A stretch of DNA of 64,000 bases from Enterobacteriaceae bacterium 4M9 (GTDB lineage: Bacteria; Pseudomonadota; Gammaproteobacteria; Enterobacterales; Enterobacteriaceae). Position numbers and translations under genes: made by a program. The DNA is taken from assembly GCA_010092695.1 (NCBI GenBank), contig JAADJJ010000001.1, forward strand, positions 496,001 through 560,000, written 5' to 3'. Shown here piece by piece: positions 26,679 to 36,226 of the stretch (position 1 is the stretch's first letter; each line of letters opens with the position of its first letter). Under the pieces are notes generated by a model. It was given only the letters and a program-made list of their open reading frames with translations. It was not told the DNA's origin and ran no database searches.

Positions 26679-27039
26679 TAATGCTGGTCATTTAAGGATG
26701 GGGGAATGTTCCGTTCACCTGAAGCCCGGCAACAAATGAGACGTCATCAGCGGTGAACGGGCAAAGAGGGCTACCGCAGCCCTCTTTGCAATCTCCTGCG
26801 GCCCCGCCAGGAAATCGCCGCCCCTTGGGCGGTACGCGCAGCTTATCCCGTCTGGCTTATCGGGGACGGCGCGAGGTAACATCCCTGTAAATCGCGCCTC
26901 GGGCCGCATCCATGCGGCCCGCCCCGGCCAGCCGTGAACGCTTTGCCGATTTCAGCGGGGTCAGCAACCCCACACTGTATGCCCGAGCACGTTAAAAACG
27001 AATGAGTGCGCTGTTCATCTGCTTAAGTGACCAGTATTA
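26679..27039. mobile_element. 361-bp non-autonomous IS4-like element (MITE)
   Basis: The ends are 18-bp imperfect inverted repeats: TAATGCTGGTCATTTAAG on the left and CTTAAGTGACCAGTATTA on the right, 16 of 18 matching. They resemble the termini of IS4. A 13-bp flanking direct repeat (26666-26678 and 27040-27052, 12 of 13 identical, core TCAACGAGCAG) fits the 11-13 bp target duplication of IS4. No transposase gene fits in the interior. It is rich in hairpins: CCGTTCACC/GGTGAACGG, the 12-bp GCAAAGAGGGCT stem at 26761-26789, and GGGCCGCAT/ATGCGGCCC at 26901-26920. A 64-codon minus-strand ORF inside has no ribosome site. Confidence 0.8.
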
Positions 27040-27160
27040 GTTCAACGAGCAGGCTTTTTTGCATTTGTAGCTTACAGAGGTGAAAACCTCCCGGGGAAGA
27101 GGCTTGACGTGAGCGAAGCGAGAGGACGTTGCGTGAGCAACGGCCCGCAGGGCGAGCCAC

Positions 27161-27835
27161 TGATGGCGCTGGCTCATTCAGAGCACCTGGCCCTGGCAGC
27201 GTAACGCGTAAATGTCCACGGAATGTTAAAAATAGCCCTCAGATGCGTTTCCCGTTGTCTGCTGCACATTTTCCCGTCTTTGTATCACTTCCTGCTATCG
27301 AAACAGTTCACAGCCAGGTCGATAACTTATCGCTGTAAGCAGAGCTTTCCGCTGCTGGTAATAAAATTCACCGCATAAACGGTGATAATTGCCGCTCATC
27401 TCAAAAAATTCGCATCGAAAACCATCCGACAGGTTAACTGGTCATTTTCTGATAACTAGCCCGATTAGCTGGTGATTGTGCGTAGCACAAAATTCCCTGC
27501 TGGAAATAAGCGCATCACCTTTTTTTAATGTTTGTTTGCACATTCGCACACTTCTTTTAAAACACCGCTAACAACATTGACGTTTCTGCCATCTGTTGAC
27601 AGATTGTAGGTCTTAAGAGAGGACTCATGGAGAGTCTGCACTGCCTCAGAGCGAGGTTGCCGCAGGGAATGTCGGCGCTCTTCGCACTTGCGTGCGCAGC
27701 CGAACGGACCAGGTAAAACATAAAAAAGGTTCGACGGCCACTACCCAAATCTTTCGAGCGTTATAACGGCCATAAATGCCGCTGATGCGTGATGGATGAG
27801 GGGTAACACAACACATATCACACTGGAGCAGAATA
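27161..27835. promoter_or_regulatory. Long dppA upstream region
   Basis: 675 bp between the proK repeats and dppA. The first half shows nothing recognisable. At 27627-27716 there is a 29-codon ORF beginning MESLHCLRARL, with an AGAGAGG site 4 bases before its ATG. Whether it is transcribed with dppA is unknown. The promoter itself could not be placed with confidence. Confidence 0.4.
27805..27816 (+). promoter_or_regulatory. dppA: Probable GcvB sRNA target site in the dppA leader
   Basis: AACACAACACAT lies 8 bases before the GGAG ribosome site of dppA. It is complementary to the G/U-rich R1 region of GcvB, which in E. coli and Salmonella represses dppA at such a CA-rich site. GcvB itself is outside this window. 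Confidence 0.65.
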
Positions 27836-29446
27836 ATGATGATTTCTTTCAAGCCGTCAGGGATGCTGAAATGCGGTCTGACGCTTGCTGCGTTGACCGT
27901 TGCAGCAGGCGTACAGGCAAAAACGCTGGTGTATTGTTCAGAAGGCTCGCCTGAAGGATTTAACCCGCAGTTGTTTACCTCCGGCACCACCTATGATGCC
28001 AGTTCGGTTCCGCTGTATAACCGCCTGGTGCAGTTTAAAGCGGGCTCCACCGAGCTTGAGCCGGGTCTCGCTGAGAAATGGGACGTTAGCGAAGACGGTA
28101 AAACCTACACCTTCCATCTGCGTAAAGGCGTGAAGTGGCACTCAAACCGCGACTTCAAACCGACCCGCGAGCTGAACGCTGACGACGTGGTCTTCACTTT
28201 TGACCGCCAGAAAAATACGCAAAATCCTTACCATAAAGTCTCTGGCGGTACTTACGAATACTTTGAGGGCATGGACCTCCCGGCGCTGATTAGCGACGTG
28301 AAGAAAGTTGACGATTACACCGTGCAGTTTGTGCTCACCCGCCAGGAAGCACCGTTCCTGGCCGATCTCGCAATGGACTTTGCCTCCATTTTGTCTAAAG
28401 AGTACGCCGACAACATGCTCAAAGCGGGCACGCCGGAGAAGGTTGACCTCAACCCGATTGGCACCGGCCCGTTCCAGCTTCAGCAGTACCAGAAAGACTC
28501 GCGCATTTTGTATAAAGCGTTCGCGGACTACTGGGGCACGAAGCCGAAAATTGACCGCCTGGTGTTCTCCATTACTCCGGATGCCTCCGTGCGCTACGCC
28601 AAGCTTCAGAAAAACGAATGCCAGATCATGCCGTACCCGAACCCGGCCGATATTGCGGGCATGAAGCAGGATAAAAACATCAACCTGATGGAGCAGGCAG
28701 GGCTGAACGTCGGCTATCTGTCGTTCAACGTTGAGAAAAAGCCGCTTGATAACCTCAAAGTGCGCCAGGCGCTGACTTACGCCGTCAATAAAGAAGCCAT
28801 CATCAAAGCCGTGTATCAGGGCGCAGGCGTTGCTGCCAAAAACCTGATCCCGCCGACGATGTGGGGCTATAACGACGACGTGAAGGACTACACCTACGAC
28901 CCTGAAAAAGCAAAACAACTGCTTAAAGACGCGGGCATGGAAAAAGGCTTCACTATCGACCTGTGGGCGATGCCGGTGCAGCGCCCGTACAACCCGAACG
29001 CGCGTCGCATGGCAGAGATGATTCAGGCCGACTGGGCGAAGATTGGCGTGAACGCCAAAATCGTCTCCTATGAATGGGGCGAATACCTCAAGCGCGCCAA
29101 AGACGGCGAGCATCAGACCGTGATGATGGGCTGGACCGGTGATAACGGCGATCCGGATAACTTCTTCGCCACGCTGTTTAGCTGTGCGGCGGCGAAGGAC
29201 GGTTCCAACTACTCGCGCTGGTGCTACAAGCCGTTTGAAGACCTGATCCAACCGGCGCGTGCCAGCGAAGATCACAACAAGCGTATCGAACTTTACAAGC
29301 AGGCTCAGGTGGTAATGCACGATCAGGTTCCGGCACTGATCATTGCTCACTCCACGGTATACGAGCCGGTGCGTAAAGAGGTGAAAGGCTACGTGGTCAG
29401 CCCGCTTGGCAAGCACGATTTCCAGAGTGTTTCTCTGGGTGACTGA
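27836..29446 (+). CDS. dppA: Periplasmic dipeptide-binding protein
   Basis: Substrate-binding protein of the dipeptide ABC transporter; it also binds heme in E. coli. The 536 residues match DppA throughout. The signal peptide ends VAAGVQA, giving a mature start KTLVYCSEGSPEGFNPQ. Family elements such as LYNRLVQF and the conserved Cys pair regions are intact. ATG 27836 is 7 bases after GGAG; a second ATG follows at 27839. It begins the dppABCDF operon. Confidence 0.98.
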   Translation: MMISFKPSGMLKCGLTLAALTVAAGVQAKTLVYCSEGSPEGFNPQLFTSGTTYDASSVPLYNRLVQFKAGSTELEPGLAEKWDVSEDGKTYTFHLRKGVKWHSNRDFKPTRELNADDVVFTFDRQKNTQNPYHKVSGGTYEYFEGMDLPALISDVKKVDDYTVQFVLTRQEAPFLADLAMDFASILSKEYADNMLKAGTPEKVDLNPIGTGPFQLQQYQKDSRILYKAFADYWGTKPKIDRLVFSITPDASVRYAKLQKNECQIMPYPNPADIAGMKQDKNINLMEQAGLNVGYLSFNVEKKPLDNLKVRQALTYAVNKEAIIKAVYQGAGVAAKNLIPPTMWGYNDDVKDYTYDPEKAKQLLKDAGMEKGFTIDLWAMPVQRPYNPNARRMAEMIQADWAKIGVNAKIVSYEWGEYLKRAKDGEHQTVMMGWTGDNGDPDNFFATLFSCAAAKDGSNYSRWCYKPFEDLIQPARASEDHNKRIELYKQAQVVMHDQVPALIIAHSTVYEPVRKEVKGYVVSPLGKHDFQSVSLGD

Positions 29447-29470
29447 TGCCCGCAGGCGGTAACACAGTAT

Positions 29471-29492
29471 GCCCTTTCTCGCGGGAAAGGGC
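29471..29492 (+). other. Hairpin between dppA and dppB
   Basis: GCCCTTTC-N6-GAAAGGGC, an 8-bp perfect stem 25 bp after the dppA stop, without a T run. In such transporter operons an intercistronic stem often stabilises the abundant binding-protein mRNA relative to distal genes; that role is inferred. The dppA-dppB gap is 205 bp and holds no other feature. Confidence 0.6.
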
Positions 29493-29651
29493 GCTATAGC
29501 GTAATACATCCCGCCCGGCGTCTTTCACTGGCGATTTTACTCCAGATGCAGGAACCCGACGCGCTGCCCGGCTTTACGGATGCGGCGTCGTCGTTGCCTC
29601 TGTGAGTAAGCCAGGCCGAGCCGTGTGCGGGAGATGACAGAGATTCAGGAT

Positions 29652-30671
29652 ATGTTGCAGTTCATCCTTCGGCGTCTGGGGCTGGTTATCCCGACGTTTA
29701 TCGGCATCACGTTACTGACCTTTGCGTTCGTACACATGATCCCCGGCGATCCGGTGATGATTATGGCGGGCGAGCGCGGTATTTCCCCGGAACGTCACGC
29801 TCAATTACTGGCGCAGATGGGGCTTGATAAACCGATGTGGCAGCAGTACGTCAACTACGTGTGGAACGTGCTGCACGGTGATTTGGGCATGTCGCTCAAA
29901 AGCCGCCTGCCGGTGTGGGACGAGTTCGTGCCGCGCTTTAAGGCCACAATGGAACTTGGCGTATGCGCCATGATTTTTGCTATGGCGGTTGGCATTCCGG
30001 TTGGCGTACTGGCTGCGGTAAAACGTGGCTCTGTGTTTGACCATACCGCCGTGGGACTGGCGCTCACCGGTTATTCCATGCCGATTTTCTGGTGGGGCAT
30101 GATGCTCATCATGCTGGTCTCGGTACAGCTAAACCTGACGCCGGTATCCGGGCGCATCAGCGACACCGTGTTCCTTGACGACACGCTGCCGCTCACCGGT
30201 TTTATGCTGATCGATACCGCTATCTGGGGCGAACAGGGCGACTTTATTGATGCCGTGGCGCACATGATTTTACCGGCGGTTGTGCTCGGTACCATTCCGC
30301 TTGCGGTGATTGTGCGTATGACGCGCTCGGCCATGCTTGAGGTGCTGGGTGAAGATTACATCCGCACCGCCCGCGCCAAAGGGCTGACGCGCCTGCGCGT
30401 TATTGTTGTTCATGCCCTGCGTAACGCCATGCTGCCGGTAGTGACGGTCATTGGTCTACAGGTCGGCACGCTGCTCGCAGGCGCCATTCTTACCGAAACA
30501 ATCTTCTCCTGGCCGGGGCTGGGACGCTGGCTGATTGAGGCGTTGCAACGGCGTGATTACCCGGTGGTGCAGGGCGGTGTGTTGCTGGTGGCGACCATGA
30601 TTATCCTCGTCAACCTGCTGGTCGACCTGCTGTACGGCGTGGTGAACCCGCGTATTCGTCATAAGAAGTAA
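29652..30671 (+). CDS. dppB: Dipeptide ABC transporter permease DppB
   Basis: Inner-membrane permease of 339 residues, identical in length and layout to E. coli DppB. It begins MLQFILRRLGLVIPTFIGI and has six membrane segments, with the cytoplasmic EAA-type loop EDYIRTARAKGLTRLRV that docks on the ATPases. The start is not certain: ATG 29652 matches the family, but an ATG at 29634 directly after CGGGAG could add six residues. Confidence 0.96.
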   Translation: MLQFILRRLGLVIPTFIGITLLTFAFVHMIPGDPVMIMAGERGISPERHAQLLAQMGLDKPMWQQYVNYVWNVLHGDLGMSLKSRLPVWDEFVPRFKATMELGVCAMIFAMAVGIPVGVLAAVKRGSVFDHTAVGLALTGYSMPIFWWGMMLIMLVSVQLNLTPVSGRISDTVFLDDTLPLTGFMLIDTAIWGEQGDFIDAVAHMILPAVVLGTIPLAVIVRMTRSAMLEVLGEDYIRTARAKGLTRLRVIVVHALRNAMLPVVTVIGLQVGTLLAGAILTETIFSWPGLGRWLIEALQRRDYPVVQGGVLLVATMIILVNLLVDLLYGVVNPRIRHKK

Positions 30672-30680
30672 GGGGACACC

Positions 30681-31583
30681 GTGACGCAATTAACAACTGA
30701 AAAAACCATTACCGCGCCAGCGCCGATGACGCCGCTGCGCGAGTTCTGGCACTACTTTTGCCGCAACAAGGGCGCTGTGGTGGGCCTGTGCTACGTGGTA
30801 GCGATGGTCATCATTGCCGTATTTGCGAACTTTATTGCACCGCACAACCCGGCAGAGCAGTTTCGCGATGCGCTGCTGCACCCGCCGGTATGGCAGGACG
30901 GCGGTAGCTGGCAGTACATCCTCGGCACCGACGACGTAGGCCGCGATATTCTCTCGCGCCTGATGTACGGCGCGCGCCTGTCGCTGCTGGTTGGCTGCCT
31001 GGTGGTGGTGCTGTCGCTGATTATGGGCGTGATCCTCGGCCTGATAGCAGGCTACTTCGGCGGCGTGGTTGACAGCATCATCATGCGCGTTGTCGATATC
31101 ATGCTGGCGCTGCCAAGCCTGCTGCTGGCGCTGGTGCTGGTGGCGGTGTTTGGCCCGTCCATCGTTAACGCCTCGCTGGCGCTGACGTTCGTGGCGCTGC
31201 CGCACTACGTGCGCCTGACCCGCGCAGCGGTGCTGGTGGAAGTGCATCGCGACTACGTCACCGCCTCGCGCGTGGCGGGCGCGGGGGCGCTGCGCCAGAT
31301 GTTTGTCAACATCCTTCCTAACTGCCTTGCACCGCTGATTGTTCAGGCGTCGCTCGGTTTTTCTAACGCCATTCTCGATATGGCCGCGCTGGGCTTCCTC
31401 GGCATGGGCGCACAGCCGCCAACGCCGGAATGGGGCACCATGCTTTCCGACGTACTGCAGTTTGCGCAAAGCGCCTGGTGGGTAGTGACCTTCCCTGGTA
31501 TTGCCATTCTCCTGACGGTGCTGGCGTTTAACCTGATGGGCGATGGTCTGCGTGACGCGCTGGATCCCAAACTTAAGCAGTAA
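30681..31583 (+). CDS. dppC: Dipeptide ABC transporter permease DppC
   Basis: Second permease subunit, 300 residues as in E. coli, starting with GTG 30681, 9 bp after dppB. It has an N-terminal cytoplasmic tail, one membrane helix (about 29-50), a periplasmic loop with the conserved LGTDDVGRDILSRL, and the core helices with the EAA loop DYVTASRVAGAGALRQM. The end, GDGLRDALDPKLKQ, is conserved. Confidence 0.97.
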   Translation: MTQLTTEKTITAPAPMTPLREFWHYFCRNKGAVVGLCYVVAMVIIAVFANFIAPHNPAEQFRDALLHPPVWQDGGSWQYILGTDDVGRDILSRLMYGARLSLLVGCLVVVLSLIMGVILGLIAGYFGGVVDSIIMRVVDIMLALPSLLLALVLVAVFGPSIVNASLALTFVALPHYVRLTRAAVLVEVHRDYVTASRVAGAGALRQMFVNILPNCLAPLIVQASLGFSNAILDMAALGFLGMGAQPPTPEWGTMLSDVLQFAQSAWWVVTFPGIAILLTVLAFNLMGDGLRDALDPKLKQ

Positions 31584-31593
31584 GAGGCACGAG

Positions 31594-32586
31594 ATGGCGT
31601 TATTAAATGTCGATAAATTATCGGTGCACTTCGGTGACGAAGCGGCACTTTTTCGCGCGGTAGACCGCGTGAGCTACAGCGTGGAACAAGGCCAGGTGGT
31701 TGGCATCGTCGGTGAGTCTGGCTCCGGCAAGTCCGTTAGTTCGCTGGCGATTATGGGACTGATTGATTTCCCAGGCCGCGTCACGGCCGAGCAGATGACG
31801 TTTAACGGTCAGGATCTGCAACGCATTTCCGAGCGCGAGCGCCGCAACCTGGTGGGGGCCGAAGTGGCGATGATCTTCCAGGATCCGATGACCAGTCTTA
31901 ACCCGTGTTACACCGTGGGTTACCAGATAATGGAGGCCGTCAAGGTGCACCAGGGCGGTAACCGCCGCACCCGTCGCCAGCGGGCCATCGACCTGCTAAC
32001 CCAGGTGGGTATTCCCGATCCGGCCTCGCGGCTTGACGTGTATCCGCACCAGCTTTCGGGCGGCATGAGCCAGCGCGTGATGATAGCAATGGCCATCGCC
32101 TGTCGGCCCAAACTGCTGATTGCCGATGAGCCGACTACCGCGCTGGATGTGACGATTCAGGCGCAAATCATCGAGCTATTGCTGAGCCTGCAACGCCAGG
32201 AAAACATGGCACTCATTCTGATAACCCATGACCTGGCGCTGGTGGCAGAGGCCGCACAGCGCATTATTGTGATGTACGCCGGCCAGGTGGTGGAAGTGGG
32301 TGATGCCCGCGATATCTTCCGCGCGCCGCGCCACCCGTACACTCAGGCGCTGCTGCGTGCGCTGCCGGAGTTTGCCCAGGACAAAGCGCGGCTGGCGTCG
32401 CTGCCGGGCGTGGTGCCAGGTAAATATGACCGCCCCACCGGCTGCCTGCTTAACCCGCGCTGCCCGTATGCCACGGATAAATGCCGCGCTGAAGAACCGG
32501 CGCTCAATACCGTGGAGCAGGGCCGTCAGTCCAAATGCCACTATCCGCTTGATGATGCCGGGAGGCCGACCTATGAGTTCGCATGA
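31594..32586 (+). CDS. dppD: Dipeptide ABC transporter ATPase DppD
   Basis: Cytoplasmic ATPase of 330 residues powering the DppBC channel. Walker A is GESGSGKS, the signature LSGGMSQRV, and Walker B LLIADEPTTALD. The C-terminal oligopeptide-transporter extension with spaced Cys residues (GCLLNPRCPYATDKCRAEEP) is typical of the Opp/Dpp group and may bind an Fe-S cluster. ATG 31594 lies 10 bp after dppC. The 3' end overlaps dppF by 14 bp. Confidence 0.97.
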   Translation: MALLNVDKLSVHFGDEAALFRAVDRVSYSVEQGQVVGIVGESGSGKSVSSLAIMGLIDFPGRVTAEQMTFNGQDLQRISERERRNLVGAEVAMIFQDPMTSLNPCYTVGYQIMEAVKVHQGGNRRTRRQRAIDLLTQVGIPDPASRLDVYPHQLSGGMSQRVMIAMAIACRPKLLIADEPTTALDVTIQAQIIELLLSLQRQENMALILITHDLALVAEAAQRIIVMYAGQVVEVGDARDIFRAPRHPYTQALLRALPEFAQDKARLASLPGVVPGKYDRPTGCLLNPRCPYATDKCRAEEPALNTVEQGRQSKCHYPLDDAGRPTYEFA

Positions 32587-33586
32587 GGCAAGCGCGCAGC
32601 AGCCGCTGCTGCAGGCTATTGATTTGAAAAAGCACTACCCGGTGAAAAAAGGGCTGTTCTCGCAAGAAATGCTGGTAAAAGCGCTCGACGGCGTGTCGTT
32701 TACCCTGGAGCGCGGTAAAACGCTGGCGGTGGTGGGCGAGTCCGGCTGTGGTAAATCAACGCTTGGCAGGCTGCTGACCATGATTGAAACGCCGAGCGAC
32801 GGGCAGCTCTACTGGCACGGCCAGGACTTGCTTAAGCACGACCCGCAGGCGCAGAAGCTCAGACGCCAGAAGATCCAGATTGTGTTTCAAAACCCGTATG
32901 GCTCGCTCAATCCGCGTAAAAAAGTCGGGCAGATCCTTGAAGAGCCGCTGCTGATTAACACCAGCCTCAGCGGTGCCGAGCGGCGTGAAAAGGCGCTGGC
33001 GATGATGGCGAAGGTGGGTCTGAAAACCGAGCATTACGATCGCTATCCCCACATGTTCTCCGGCGGTCAGCGCCAGCGTATCGCTATCGCACGCGGGTTG
33101 ATGCTTGACCCGGATGTGGTGATTGCCGACGAACCGGTGTCGGCGCTGGATGTCTCCGTGCGTGCGCAGGTGCTGAACCTGATGATGGACTTGCAGCAGG
33201 AAATGGGGCTGTCGTACGTGTTTATTTCGCATGACCTGTCGGTGGTGGAGCACATCGCTGATGAGGTGATGGTGATGTATCTGGGCCGCTGTGTGGAGAA
33301 AGGCACGAAGGAGCAGATTTTCAACAACCCGCGCCATCCTTACACCCAGGCGCTGCTGTCGGCTACGCCGCGCCTGAACCCGGACGACCGCCGCGAGCGC
33401 ATCAAGCTTACCGGCGAGCTACCCAGTCCGCTCAACCCGCCGCCGGGCTGCGCCTTTAACGCCCGCTGCTGGCGGCGTTTTGGCACCTGTACCCAGTTTG
33501 CGCCACAGCTTAAAGAGTATGACGGCCAACTGGTCGCCTGCTTTGCGGTAGACCAGGACGAAAACGGCGATAAGCTTGCCGGCTGA
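32573..33586 (+). CDS. dppF: Dipeptide ABC transporter ATPase DppF
   Basis: Second ATPase of the transporter, 337 residues. Walker A GESGCGKS, signature FSGGQRQR and Walker B VVIADEPVSALD are intact, and the C-terminal GCAFNARC element is present. The start ATG 32573 lies inside the end of dppD and has GGGAGG upstream (32560-32565). This makes it the last, translationally coupled gene of dppABCDF. Confidence 0.97.
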   Translation: MSSHEASAQQPLLQAIDLKKHYPVKKGLFSQEMLVKALDGVSFTLERGKTLAVVGESGCGKSTLGRLLTMIETPSDGQLYWHGQDLLKHDPQAQKLRRQKIQIVFQNPYGSLNPRKKVGQILEEPLLINTSLSGAERREKALAMMAKVGLKTEHYDRYPHMFSGGQRQRIAIARGLMLDPDVVIADEPVSALDVSVRAQVLNLMMDLQQEMGLSYVFISHDLSVVEHIADEVMVMYLGRCVEKGTKEQIFNNPRHPYTQALLSATPRLNPDDRRERIKLTGELPSPLNPPPGCAFNARCWRRFGTCTQFAPQLKEYDGQLVACFAVDQDENGDKLAG

Positions 33587-33607
33587 TTTTACCGGTACTC
33601 TTAAATG

Positions 33608-33640
33608 ACAAAACCCTGCGCAGCGCGCAGGGTTTTTTGT
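33608..33640. terminator. Terminator after dppF
   Basis: AAACCCTGCGC-AGC-GCGCAGGGTTT, an 11-bp stem with T-rich sequence following, 21 bp after dppF. The A-rich left arm suggests it may also serve the convergent outer-membrane protein gene. Confidence 0.92.
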
Positions 33641-33741
33641 CTAAACGACCGAGCCTGTGAAGGAGAGCGGGAGAGTCCTCCCTTATCGTTCACTCACACT
33701 GCGTGAGGGAACGAGCTTGCCTTCAGCAGGGCGGCGGTTTA

Positions 33742-34443
33742 TCAGAAGCTGTAGGTCACGCCAACCACGAAATCGTTAACGGATGCTTTTGCTTTCGCTT
33801 TGTACGCCATATCCAGTTCCGGATTGTAGTAAGACGCGCTCACTTTGCCAGCGTGGATGTATTTGTAGCCTGCATCAATGGCAATGTTCTCGGTCACCGC
33901 GTACTGAGCACCCACGCCAACGCCCCAGGCGAAGTTATTGGAGGAGCCAGAAATACGGCCTTCACCGTCTGCATCTACCGCTTTGTGCTTGAGTTTTACA
34001 TGCGCCAGACCCATGCCTGCGCTGATGTAAGGGGTGAATGCGCTGCTGTTATGAAAATCGTAGTAACCGTTCAGCATGTAAGTATCAGCTTTAACGCGGT
34101 TTTTGAGACGCATATCATCGCTGAAGTCTTCAATAACGGCGTGATCGTTAGATGAGCCGTTGCCACGGAAAGTCGCATCCAGCTCCAGACGTACCGGGAG
34201 CTGATGCTGAGCGTTGAAATCGTAACCTACAGCGATGCCACCGGCGAAGACGCCTTTGTTCTGGCGGGATAATTTCGGATTAGCAATGACTTTTCCTTCT
34301 TCAACGAGCGTGGACTTCGCGCCATTGACGTGAACAACAGATGTCCCCAGTTTACCGGACACGTAAACGCCCTCTTTCGCCCAGGCGGCGTTAGCAAAGG
34401 CACACAAAACACTGAGGGTAGAAACAGCAACGATATTTTTCAT
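33742..34443 (-). CDS. Outer-membrane beta-barrel protein (OmpA/Opa-like barrel)
   Basis: A 233-residue exported protein. The signal peptide is clear (MKNIVAVSTLSVLCAFANAA, cleavage after AWA). The mature part alternates polar and hydrophobic residues in strand-like runs with GYDF, TYMLNGYYDFHN, TPYISAGMGLAHV and WGVGVGAQYAV. It ends in aromatic YSF, as outer-membrane barrels do. This resembles the 8-stranded Opa/Ail/NspA-type group rather than porins. Its role (adhesion, serum resistance or other) cannot be told, and it has no operon partner. Confidence 0.8.
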   Translation of the reverse strand: MKNIVAVSTLSVLCAFANAAWAKEGVYVSGKLGTSVVHVNGAKSTLVEEGKVIANPKLSRQNKGVFAGGIAVGYDFNAQHQLPVRLELDATFRGNGSSNDHAVIEDFSDDMRLKNRVKADTYMLNGYYDFHNSSAFTPYISAGMGLAHVKLKHKAVDADGEGRISGSSNNFAWGVGVGAQYAVTENIAIDAGYKYIHAGKVSASYYNPELDMAYKAKAKASVNDFVVGVTYSF

Positions 34444-34793
34444 TTATTTAACTACCTGATTTAATTGCGGTAAGAGAATTCCACGCAATTATCATGGCTT
34501 TTGCCTATACCTTTTTTAAACGGCGTCAGTGGAATTACCTGGAGTTATCCTATAAATGATGAGTCTGATGCTGGCTGGAAGTGGTATTGCCATACAACAT
34601 GCTGCATTAAGAAATCACGGCCCGGAGCCGCTTTCTGCCGCCGTTTAAGCACCGATAATTTAAGGCTACGAATACCAGAACGAAAGCGGCGACAGGCGGG
34701 GGCTAAATAATGCCATTCAGGCAGCCTTTTCACTGTACTAACGCCCCGTGTGGTCAACGGTTGCGGACAGGCAACGGTGAATCGACGGCGTGA
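34444..34793. other. Intergenic region, no gene seen
   Basis: 350 bp between the outer-membrane barrel start and the oxidoreductase stop. It should contain the barrel promoter (minus strand), but no convincing box, terminator or repeat was found. Confidence 0.4.
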
Positions 34794-36002
34794 TTACACA
34801 AACGGCGCCAGCGGATCGGCCTGACGGAATGCCATTTCGCGTTCGGCGGCAGGCGGTACGATAAGATCGTGAGTGATAGAAATTTTGATAGCTTTTGCCT
34901 CGCTGCGTACCACCTTCACCTTTTGTTCCCATGTTTCAGTGAATACCGCACCCCAGGCTCCCAGGTCGACACAGGTCACGTACCCTGGCTGGCGATAAGG
35001 CAGCGGTGCCACGCCGAGAAGTGCGGCGGCGGCGTTGTTACCGGCAAATTTACCCAGTGGAATAGCGTGCTGGCAGGTCATCAGTGCAAATCGGCCTTCG
35101 TCGTCACACACTGCACGGGCCACGTCGCCGGTAGCGTAGATATCGTCCTGGCCGATTACCTTCAGGTTGTCGTCCACATGCAGGCGACCGCGAGCGTCAC
35201 GTTCACCGCTAATCTGTGCGGCGAGCGGGCTGGCGCTAACGCCCGCTGTCAGCACAACCGAGTGGGAGGCAATAAATTCACCGCTGGTCAGCAACACGCC
35301 GTCGGCACGCACCTCTTCCACGCTGCTGTTAAGCCGCCACTCAACACCAAGCTCGCGTGAGGCGTCGGCAATGGTTTTTTGCATCTCATGGCTGAACTGG
35401 GCGCCAGGCGCGCTGGCGCGTTCAACCACAATCACCTGTATCTCAGCCTCTGCTCCCAGAACGGCACGTGCGCGGGCGGGCAGTTCGGTCGCAAGCTCAA
35501 TACCGGTCAGCCCACCGCCACATACCACAAAGGTATTGCGCGCAGCGCTTTGCGGTTGGGCTGCCAGGGAGTGCAAATGTCTGTCGAAGTGGGCAGCGGA
35601 CTCTGCCTGATCGATATCAAAGGCGAAGGTCTCGGCACCGGCAACGGCAACGGCGTCGCGATTAAGGCGACTACCGCTGGCGAGTATCAGCTTGTCGAAG
35701 GAGAGGGTGTTTTCCAGACCGTTTTCATCGGAGTAAACCACTTTATGTGCGCCGCAGTCGATATGGCTGACGCTGCCTGCGACAAAAGTCACTCCCGTTG
35801 CGGCAAACAGCGGCAACAGCGGCGAGGCGAGTGCCGCCGGGTTGCTCTCGTACAGCCGTGGGCGAATGCACAGCGCGGCCTGCGGCGCGATAACGGTAAC
35901 GGTGATGTCGGTGCTGTCGTGCAAAAACGCCAGACGTGCCGCACTCAGTGCGGACCACATGCCAGCAAAACCTGCTCCAATGATAACGATGTTCTTGCTC
36001 AT
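34794..36002 (-). CDS. FAD-dependent pyridine nucleotide oxidoreductase (NDH-2-like)
   Basis: A 402-residue flavoprotein of the two-dinucleotide-binding-domain family. The FAD fingerprint is at the N-terminus (VIIGAGFAGMWSALSA). The NAD(P) fingerprint lies in mid-protein (VVCGGGLTGIELATEL), and the second FAD motif is DDIYATGDVA. The NDH-2/ferredoxin-reductase-like layout suggests NAD(P)H oxidation with a quinone, ferredoxin or disulfide-like acceptor. No redox Cys pair of the disulfide reductase type is seen. It is divergent from an Rrf2 regulator that shares a dyad with it, so it is probably redox- or NO-controlled. Confidence 0.83.
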   Translation of the reverse strand: MSKNIVIIGAGFAGMWSALSAARLAFLHDSTDITVTVIAPQAALCIRPRLYESNPAALASPLLPLFAATGVTFVAGSVSHIDCGAHKVVYSDENGLENTLSFDKLILASGSRLNRDAVAVAGAETFAFDIDQAESAAHFDRHLHSLAAQPQSAARNTFVVCGGGLTGIELATELPARARAVLGAEAEIQVIVVERASAPGAQFSHEMQKTIADASRELGVEWRLNSSVEEVRADGVLLTSGEFIASHSVVLTAGVSASPLAAQISGERDARGRLHVDDNLKVIGQDDIYATGDVARAVCDDEGRFALMTCQHAIPLGKFAGNNAAAALLGVAPLPYRQPGYVTCVDLGAWGAVFTETWEQKVKVVRSEAKAIKISITHDLIVPPAAEREMAFRQADPLAPFV

Positions 36003-36036
36003 TTCCTGCCTCTGAAGGTTGTCTGAGTTATTTATA

Positions 36037-36057
36037 CTAAGACTATATTGGTTGTAG
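36037..36057. promoter_or_regulatory. Dyad A, upstream of the oxidoreductase
   Basis: A 21-bp imperfect palindrome of form CTAAGAC-N7-GTTGTAG within TTATACTA...TAGATATTGG, 35 bp before the oxidoreductase ATG. It is matched by dyad B in front of the Rrf2 gene. Confidence 0.62.
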
Positions 36058-36226
36058 ATATTGGTGCAACATGATTTTTGATCGTGAGTGCGATCTTAGT
36101 TGTACTGGGATCGGTAAACGCGGGCGATCGGCTTCTCTGATATGCGATCCAGCGACAGCGGGCAGCATGTATCGTGTTAAATGAGAACATGAGTGGGCAT
36201 TTACCTGCGCCGGACTCCTGCTTATA

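Noticed and set aside
26715..26909. 64-codon minus-strand ORF inside the MITE
   Set aside because: No ribosome site, it runs through several stable stems, and I recognise no family. Kept only as a remark on the element.
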